Assembly (NCBI GenBank): GCA_021784635.1
Contig: JAJYHS010000201.1
Span: 1-6,137 of the forward strand
Origin: a bacterium
Lineage (GTDB): Bacteria; Bdellovibrionota; Bdellovibrionia; Bdellovibrionales; UBA1609
Length of the DNA stretch: 6,137 nucleotides
Direction: 5' to 3'
Positions 1-4,368 of the stretch are shown here, piece by piece; within the stretch, counting starts at the first letter, position 1, and each line of letters opens with the position of its first letter. The notes under the pieces were generated by a model. It ran no database searches. It had not been told where the DNA came from and was given only the letters and a program-made list of their open reading frames with translations. The position numbers and the translations under genes are program-made.

Positions 1-78
1 CCCCACGCCATGGCGCGGGAGCCGGTGAAAAATGTCGCGCTAATAATTGCGCCGAAAGCAAAAATTAAAATTGCGTGA
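1..78 (+). CDS. Possible C-terminal tail of a gene entering from the left (weak alternative)
   Basis: Plus-strand frame 1 is open from the first base and reads PHAMAREPVKNVALIIAPKA followed by KIKIA and a TGA at 76-78. Only 25 residues are visible, so no family can be named. It is offered because the TGA is formed by the first unit of the minisatellite, as expected if the repeat array lies immediately 3' of a gene. It is antisense to the hydrophobic minus-strand reading of the same bases, so at most one of the two is likely to be real. Confidence 0.2.
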   Translation, partial: PHAMAREPVKNVALIIAPKAKIKIA

Positions 79-236
79 CCTATGTGACCTATGCGACCTA
101 TGCGACCGAGGCGACCTATGCGACCGAGGCGAAATATGTGGCTCGCGTGGTTCGGACGAGTGGACAAAAGCGTCTCCAGTGCCAATGGTTCAACAATTAG
201 AGCAAAAAAAGCAGATGCCAATAGTACAAGAATCAA
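1..236 (-). CDS. Possible partial membrane protein, 5' part only (weak)
   Basis: This is a minus-strand frame open from a TGA at 246-248 to the left edge. The first usable start is a TTG at 234-236, so about 78 codons are visible and the C-terminus lies outside the window. I do not recognise it. The reading begins with a hydrophobic stretch (DLILVLLLASAFFALIVEPL), then a basic Arg/His/Gly loop in which the 9-bp repeat at 76-138 encodes units such as GRIGRL and GHIGHA, then a second hydrophobic stretch (ILIFAFGAIISATFF) followed by TGSRAMAWG. Two hydrophobic segments around a basic loop would suit an integral membrane protein with that loop in the cytoplasm. Against it: a TTG start, no clear Shine-Dalgarno, and T-rich sequence that produces hydrophobic residues by chance. 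An in-frame ATG at 9-11 is another possible start. The plus-strand reading of 1-78 is a competing interpretation. Confidence 0.25.
   Translation of the reverse strand, partial: MILVLLASAFFALIVEPLALETLLSTRPNHASHIFRLGRIGRLGRIGRIGHIGHAILIFAFGAIISATFFTGSRAMAW
76..138. repeat. 9-bp minisatellite, 7 units
   Basis: Seven tandem 9-bp units run without a gap. They are TGACCTATG twice, then CGACCTATG, CGACCGAGG, CGACCTATG, CGACCGAGG, and a decayed CGAAATATG. Two variants (CTATG and CGAGG endings) alternate in the second half, pointing to expansion of an 18-bp CGACCTATG-CGACCGAGG dimer. Because the unit is a multiple of three, no frame is shifted: it reads Asp-Leu-Cys or Arg-Pro-Met on the plus strand and Gly-Arg-Ile, Gly-His-Ile or Gly-Arg-Leu on the minus strand. 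Similar GACCTATG-type arrays recur in many unrelated bacterial genomes, usually near gene ends; that is general knowledge and was not checked here. Function unknown. Confidence 0.9.
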
Positions 237-373
237 GTCGGATTCTCAATGGCGCTGGGATTTAAAAATCTCAACAAATACGGTTGAATTTACAAGTTTG
301 TGTTTAAAAGCTAAACAGCCAAGAAGAAATTACACCGGTGATTGCGCGGAATAGTCCCATCTAGCCGCATAAA
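139..373. other. Region without a confident gene
   Basis: No reading here has a good start, a ribosome binding site and protein-like composition together. The two plus-strand frames that cross it (beginning at 47 and 91) start in or just before the minisatellite and look like low-quality readings. The region contains an A-rich run (204-210), a 6-bp stem with a 5-nt loop (TGTTTA 301-306, TAAACA 312-317) and an 8-bp palindrome CACCGGTG (333-340). The stem lies just downstream of the minus-strand gene ending at 374, but no T-tract follows it, so I do not call it a terminator. A short minus-strand ATG frame from 360 gives only 18 residues. Confidence 0.5.
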
Positions 374-1507
374 TCAAAAATTCATGCTCATTTCAAAGGC
401 GTACCGGCGGCTTTGTTCAGTGGCACTTGTTGTACCTTCTTCTTCTCCCCAGCTTGCGATCTCAAGTTCGAATACCGACATGCGCGCGCCAAATCCGGCC
501 GTCCAATAACCCTGATTGACCCCGGCGCTCCAGAAGCCTTGCCACCAGTTGTACATCTTCCAATAAAATTCAGCACCGACGTGAAGGCCTTTTAACGGCG
601 TCCATTGGCTATTGCCAATGTCGCGTAAATCGAGCGCAACCTTCGGATGAAAAACCCAAAAATGTTTAAGCCCAACTTTCGTGCCGAAATCGACCACCCG
701 TTGATACGGAATCGGTGCACTCGCGCTTTTATTAGAAAATTTCACCGGTAAAACAAATCCGTAGGAGCCGACGTTGCGAACTACGAGAGCAAAAGAGGGT
801 CTAAAGAAGGCATCGGCGGGTTCGGCCATATCATATAATAGACCAAGATCGCCATCCACCGTTGCGCCTTCGTCGACATTGCTGAGATCGACGAGTTTAC
901 TGCCGTTAACCGCAAGTTCTGTGGATTGAATGACGTCACTATAGGAGGCGCGATGAACAAGACGCAGGTTGTACCCCCAGTAAAGATGACCGGGTAAGTG
1001 AAACGGCATTCGCGCACTGTGGCCGTAAGCGTAGGCAACCGTTGTATCAAGAATCGAAGTCACAAACACGCTCGGCGTACCGGCGATCGAGCTATGTAAA
1101 TCGAAATTATTTGAAAAATCAAGAGGTAAAATAGCAAGACTCCAGTGGCGGTGAACGAAAATCCCGCCGAGTGTGGGCCTAAAATACATGTCGTCGCCGT
1201 AGTACTTGTTGAGTACATTCGTGACTTGAACGGGGTCGCTGCCGGCATTTTTTAGATTATTGTAAAACGGGATAACATTTTGATCGGCTGCCCCCCGCAA
1301 AAAAAGGCGCAAGTCGGTGCCGTTGTGTTTCGCAAGGGCGGCGGGATTATAAAACATCGCAAAATCATCGTCGGCAACCGCGGTAAAGGCGTCGCCCATG
1401 CCGAGCGCGCGAAGGCTCTGATAGTTTTCGTGAATGCCATAGTTAGGTGCATTAGCGTACGCGCGAAATGCAAAAACCGTTAACGCGATAAAAAGCGCCG
1501 TTTTCAT
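374..1507 (-). CDS. Outer-membrane beta-barrel protein A (FadL/PorV-like, function unknown)
   Basis: A 377-residue exported protein. Residues 1-18 form a Sec signal peptide (MKTALFIALTVFAFRAYA) with likely cleavage after AYA. The mature protein carries, at residues 31-60, a segment starting SLRALGMGDAFTAVADD and ending NPAALAK. This 'LGMG.A..A..DD..A...NPA.L' signature is typical of barrel proteins of the OmpP1/FadL, PorV and UPF0164 kind. The remainder alternates aromatic and polar residues as barrel strands do, and the chain ends in Phe (SMNF), the usual signal for BAM-dependent insertion. Near the C-terminus are NQGYWTAGF (331-339) and ASWGEE (351-356), both shared with the paralogue at 3198-4343. 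The ATG at 1505-1507 is supported by an AAGGA Shine-Dalgarno five bases upstream. Location in the outer membrane is well supported; the substrate is not, and neither transport nor secretion-system assembly can be claimed. Confidence 0.88.
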   Translation of the reverse strand: MKTALFIALTVFAFRAYANAPNYGIHENYQSLRALGMGDAFTAVADDDFAMFYNPAALAKHNGTDLRLFLRGAADQNVIPFYNNLKNAGSDPVQVTNVLNKYYGDDMYFRPTLGGIFVHRHWSLAILPLDFSNNFDLHSSIAGTPSVFVTSILDTTVAYAYGHSARMPFHLPGHLYWGYNLRLVHRASYSDVIQSTELAVNGSKLVDLSNVDEGATVDGDLGLLYDMAEPADAFFRPSFALVVRNVGSYGFVLPVKFSNKSASAPIPYQRVVDFGTKVGLKHFWVFHPKVALDLRDIGNSQWTPLKGLHVGAEFYWKMYNWWQGFWSAGVNQGYWTAGFGARMSVFELEIASWGEEEGTTSATEQSRRYAFEMSMNF

Positions 1508-1512
1508 GTTGG

Positions 1513-1517
1513 TCCTT
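1513..1517 (-). promoter_or_regulatory. Shine-Dalgarno of outer-membrane protein A
   Basis: The minus strand reads AAGGA with five bases (CCAAC) before the ATG at 1505-1507. It is the only clear ribosome binding site next to a start codon in the window, and it fixes that start. Confidence 0.7.
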
Positions 1518-1537
1518 AATTTACGATTGATGACGTT

Positions 1538-1566
1538 TTTAAAATTTTATATTCAATGTAGGGCAA
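1538..1566 (-). promoter_or_regulatory. Weak candidate promoter for outer-membrane protein A
   Basis: On the minus strand a TTGCCC (1561-1566, four of six -35 consensus bases) is followed after 17 bp by TTTAAA (1538-1543, four of six -10 bases). Overlapping alternatives for the -10 are TAAAAT (1544-1549) and TATAAA (1546-1551), which lack a matching -35. The A/T-rich tract makes such matches easy by chance. Confidence 0.25.
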
Positions 1567-1571
1567 TCGGG

Positions 1572-1577
1572 TATAAT
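1572..1577 (+). promoter_or_regulatory. Consensus -10 box, probable leaderless promoter
   Basis: A perfect TATAAT ends seven bases before the ATG at 1585. Transcription normally starts about seven bases after the last base of the -10 box, so the transcript would begin at 1584 or 1585, on the start codon itself. The -35 region is poor: the best hexamer is TATTCA at 1550-1555, three of six, with a 16-bp spacer. There is no TGn extension. No Shine-Dalgarno lies at normal distance from the ATG, which fits leaderless initiation. Confidence 0.5.
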
Positions 1578-1584
1578 TAACTTC

Positions 1585-2316
1585 ATGCTTCGTTTCTCGA
1601 CATATGTCCTGTCAGTGATATTTGTTGCTGTTCTTTTTGGGGTGGTCATATCGCCCTTCTTTGCTTATGCTTTGCCGCAGAAAAGCGCGCCGGCTGATAC
1701 GGTGGATAATTCGATTGCGACAAAATCGACGAAATCAAATGCAAAGAAATCGAGTTCTTTAATAAAAACTGATAATCTATCTGTCGCACCAGTGCCGAAG
1801 GCCGCCCAATTTGCGGTTCAAAAGCTTCGATGGTCGAGGGGCTTTGAGCGCTCTACGTATTACTATCCGTACACGCACGAACTCATTTTATTCGCGGGTG
1901 CAAACGACGTTGTTCAAGATACCTCGCGAACATATCCAATTTTCACTGGATTAGGTGGATTGTCGTATGTGTTCCCGACGCTTTTTGACCGCACCAATCG
2001 CAACATCAGTTACCGGTGGGAGGGTGGTGGCGAATTTTCTGACGGTGGCCAGTTTCAGTTTTGGCTCGCAAGGCGGCACGTTTATGATCCCACCTATGCG
2101 TTTCGGCCCTATTACAGTTATGGGATTATGCACAACCTTGTTCCGTCGCAACAACTGGCAAGTTTTTCGAATTGGAACAACTACCTCGTTCGTTTGGCAA
2201 TCGGCATGCAAGACGTCATAACGCCCCCACATTCGTTACAATTGGAGATTGTCGCGGCGGCCGGGCCAAAAGATATTTTTCTACTCGCGACCTGCGGAAT
2301 TGCTTGGGGATTATAA
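1585..2316 (+). CDS. Exported protein of unknown family, probable small outer-membrane barrel
   Basis: A 243-residue protein that I do not recognise. Residues 1-29 form a long signal peptide ending in AYA, with likely cleavage before LPQ. Residues 30 to about 75 are a low-complexity Ser/Lys/Ala/Thr linker (KSTKSNAKKSSS at the core), a flexible periplasmic spacer by appearance. From about residue 80 the chain is rich in aromatics and glycine with alternating polar and non-polar residues (ELILFAGAN, FTGLGGLSYVFP, QFQFWLARRHVYD, FRPYYSYG, NYLVRLAIGM, LQLEIVAAAG, CGIAWGL). This resembles the strands of a small, perhaps eight-stranded, outer-membrane barrel, although the last residue is Leu rather than the usual Phe. 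It diverges from outer-membrane protein A across 77 bp and converges with the lipoprotein gene across 36 bp, so it is probably monocistronic. It lacks a Shine-Dalgarno and may be leaderless. Confidence 0.8.
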   Translation: MLRFSTYVLSVIFVAVLFGVVISPFFAYALPQKSAPADTVDNSIATKSTKSNAKKSSSLIKTDNLSVAPVPKAAQFAVQKLRWSRGFERSTYYYPYTHELILFAGANDVVQDTSRTYPIFTGLGGLSYVFPTLFDRTNRNISYRWEGGGEFSDGGQFQFWLARRHVYDPTYAFRPYYSYGIMHNLVPSQQLASFSNWNNYLVRLAIGMQDVITPPHSLQLEIVAAAGPKDIFLLATCGIAWGL

Positions 2317-2352
2317 AAGAAGAGACTTCCGTTTTGTGTTCATTAAAAGATT

Positions 2353-3030
2353 TTAAAGCGATCCCAACAGATTTTGACCGATCGTTGTGGGGTTGCCGTT
2401 GCCGCTTGCAATGGCGTTATTAATAGTCGTGCAAACAGAGCTTGTCTGGTTCGAGCCCGTGCAATACGTGGATGCGACAGTTTGCGCAATTGTTCCGACT
2501 TGGGTTGGGCTGCAATTATTCGGATTGGTGGAGCAGTAGGCCGCGGCAGTCGACGGATTGCTTGCATTTGCTAGCGTCATAATTGTACCAGCCTCGGCTA
2601 AACCGGCCATATAAACGAAACTCGATGTATTTGAAGCGGTACAGTCGTTGTATGTCTGCTCCGCAAAAGTAGTACTGTAATTTCCGCTTGAGTCTTTCAG
2701 TGCCAAATCGGGCATCAAGGTTGCGGCGACTTGATTGCCTGAGATGTTATTTGTTTTTATGGTTTCGTAGTCGTTGACAAGGGTACTTTCTGTAATGCCG
2801 CCGATAATAAAATCGGCGGAACAACGGACGACTTCGGCGTTAGCCGAATAATCACCCGATATTGGCGTCAAACAGTTTTGCGCTTCTGCGGGAGTGGGGC
2901 TTGAGCCCAATCCATCCAAACATTTTTGCGCTTGGGCTTGGTTATCGGCTTGCGATGATTCGCAACTCGAGAGGAGTAAACTTGTCGTAACAAGCACAAT
3001 CGCGCCAAAGATTGCGAAGACAAAACGCAT
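2353..3030 (-). CDS. Cysteine-rich lipoprotein of unknown family
   Basis: Read from the ATG at 3028-3030 this is 225 residues. It starts with a textbook lipoprotein signal: MR, a hydrophobic core (FVFAIFGAIVLVTTSLLL), and the lipobox LLSSC, with the lipidated cysteine at residue 23. Glu follows that cysteine rather than Asp, so by the enterobacterial rule the protein would go to the outer membrane. The mature part is Asn/Ser/Thr/Ala-rich with eight further cysteines (37, 53, 70, 130, 166, 173, 190, 200), enough for four disulfides. A short internal similarity, AQAQKCL and AEAQNCL, near residues 32-54 hints at a duplicated helical hairpin. An in-frame ATG at 3064-3066 would add 12 residues (MAALPLKPLLRE) and remains possible; I prefer the shorter form because its signal peptide is of normal length. 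Neither start has a good Shine-Dalgarno. No domain is recognised. Confidence 0.8.
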   Translation of the reverse strand: MRFVFAIFGAIVLVTTSLLLSSCESSQADNQAQAQKCLDGLGSSPTPAEAQNCLTPISGDYSANAEVVRCSADFIIGGITESTLVNDYETIKTNNISGNQVAATLMPDLALKDSSGNYSTTFAEQTYNDCTASNTSSFVYMAGLAEAGTIMTLANASNPSTAAAYCSTNPNNCSPTQVGTIAQTVASTYCTGSNQTSSVCTTINNAIASGNGNPTTIGQNLLGSL

Positions 3031-3197
3031 TTCGCGCAAAAGAGGTTTTAGCGGCAAAGCGGCCATACAATATCGTCAGGCGAAGCGATACTCGCCGTCA
3101 ACTCGACTTTCGTCTTTGAGGTAATTGAAAGACTTTCTACACAACTCGACCATTGTCGTCTCAATCTGAGTCGGAAAACTGTCGATGGTGTCTCTGT
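3031..3197. other. Divergent intergenic region
   Basis: This 167-bp stretch separates the lipoprotein start (minus) from outer-membrane protein B (plus) and must carry both promoters. On the minus strand a TATTGT (3067-3072) could be a -10 box, placing the transcript start inside the longer lipoprotein reading and so favouring the ATG at 3028-3030; no -35 lies at the right distance. A short imperfect inverted repeat (GGCGA 3079-3083, TCGCC 3092-3096) is present. On the plus strand TTGAAA (3125-3130) is a possible -35 without a convincing -10. None of these is more than suggestive. Confidence 0.35.
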
Positions 3198-4343
3198 ATG
3201 AAACATCTTTTTTTAACTGGTTTCGTTGCGATTATAACTTTTGTGCCGGGGCTGGCAGCGGCAGGTGAGCGATACGATTTTTACGACAGTGTGCGTGGGC
3301 TAGGGATGGGCAATGCGGTTGTGTCAACAGTCGATGAAGATTCGGCGATTTGGCTCAACCCCGCGGCGCTCGGCCGTGTTCGCGGTAATATTTTGACACT
3401 CGCAAATCCGCAAGCGGATATTGGGCAAGAAACCTTCCCGATGATCGGTGCGAGTGTTTTAGATTCCATCAACCCGCAAGATACGTTGAATGACTGCAAT
3501 GCGCATCCCAACGACCATTTTCACCAGCGAGAGCAAATTTCACCGTCATTTGTTATGACGAATTTCGGCGTGGGAGTGTTAGATAAATATCAAACCGACG
3601 CTTATGTTGTGCCCGGCACCACTTCGAATACTTTTTATTATAATTATACTCACGACGAAGCGGCGGTGATGGCTTTCGATTTGCCGCTATTTAGCGGAAT
3701 TTTAAAAATTGGCGCTAACATCCGGGCCATTGACCGCACGGAATCTCATCGAAACGACATACCGACCACGAGCAAAGGGCTGACTGGAACTACGGTAATT
3801 AACGGTTCAACTGTTTTTAGCGAAGGTTTCGGCATTGCAAGTGATATGGGCGCGATTGTCACCTTGCCGGTCGAATACCTCCCGACTTTTGCGGCGGTTT
3901 GGCGCGACATCGGTACCACGCGCTACGATATCAATCACGGTTCACAATATTCCACAACAAACCGACCGGCGTCGACCCCATCTACTGTGGATGTGGGGAT
4001 GTCTATTTCGCCGATACTCAGTCCGGGTGTTCGGCTTGTTTTGGCGGCGCAACTTTCGGACATTTTTCAAAATGTCGAGCCACCGAGCATTTATGAATCG
4101 CCGTCTATTGTTCGCCGTTTACATGCGGGGTTCGAATTGAATTTTGACGACCACATGTTCATTCGCGGCGGCTACAACCAAGGCTATTGGACGGCTGGCT
4201 TTGAAATGGACGTCGGTAATAGCCAATTGCAACTTGCCAGCTACGGCGAAGAAATTGCCAGCGTGCCACTCATCGGCTCAGGTCAAACCTATACACCCAT
4301 ACAGGATCGGCGATTTGTCGTGGAATATGCTTACAGGTACTAA
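3198..4343 (+). CDS. Outer-membrane beta-barrel protein B, paralogue of A
   Basis: A protein of 381 residues from the ATG at 3198. Residues 1 to about 22 are a Sec signal peptide (MKHLFLTGFVAIITFVPGLA followed by AAGE). A TTG at 3153 in the same frame would add 15 polar, Cys-containing residues ahead of it and spoil the signal, so it is rejected. The start is confirmed by alignment: residues 31-60 of proteins A and B match without a gap, with 15 of 30 identical, including S.R.LGMG, D.D.A and NPAAL. Near the C-terminus are NQGYWTAGF (327-335, identical in A) and ASYGEE (347-352; ASWGEE in A), and the chain ends in Tyr (EYAYRY), as expected of a BAM substrate. It is predicted to be an outer-membrane barrel of FadL/PorV-like type with unknown cargo. 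It converges with the RCC1 gene across 25 bp. No good Shine-Dalgarno is visible upstream. Confidence 0.87.
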   Translation: MKHLFLTGFVAIITFVPGLAAAGERYDFYDSVRGLGMGNAVVSTVDEDSAIWLNPAALGRVRGNILTLANPQADIGQETFPMIGASVLDSINPQDTLNDCNAHPNDHFHQREQISPSFVMTNFGVGVLDKYQTDAYVVPGTTSNTFYYNYTHDEAAVMAFDLPLFSGILKIGANIRAIDRTESHRNDIPTTSKGLTGTTVINGSTVFSEGFGIASDMGAIVTLPVEYLPTFAAVWRDIGTTRYDINHGSQYSTTNRPASTPSTVDVGMSISPILSPGVRLVLAAQLSDIFQNVEPPSIYESPSIVRRLHAGFELNFDDHMFIRGGYNQGYWTAGFEMDVGNSQLQLASYGEEIASVPLIGSGQTYTPIQDRRFVVEYAYRY

Positions 4344-4368
4344 ACGGTCTCGCGTTAGGGCGCACAAC

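Noticed and set aside
76..138. CRISPR-like array
   Set aside because: The units are contiguous 9-mers with no spacers; it is a minisatellite.
301..317. TGTTTA/TAAACA stem downstream of outer-membrane protein A as a terminator
   Set aside because: A/T-rich six-base stem with no T-tract following in the direction of the gene.
47..354. Two plus-strand readings starting at 47 and 91
   Set aside because: They are driven by the 9-bp minisatellite, giving repetitive Asp-Leu-Cys or Arg-Pro-Met, and continue into composition unlike a protein; no ribosome binding site.
2319..2334. GAAG-AGA-CTTC hairpin followed by a short T run, between the convergent genes
   Set aside because: The stem is only four base pairs and the T run is four bases after a CG; too weak for an intrinsic terminator on either strand.
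3153..3197. TTG at 3153 as the start of outer-membrane protein B
   Set aside because: It would add a polar, Cys-containing extension ahead of a good signal peptide. The ATG at 3198 gives gap-free alignment of residues 31-60 with protein A.
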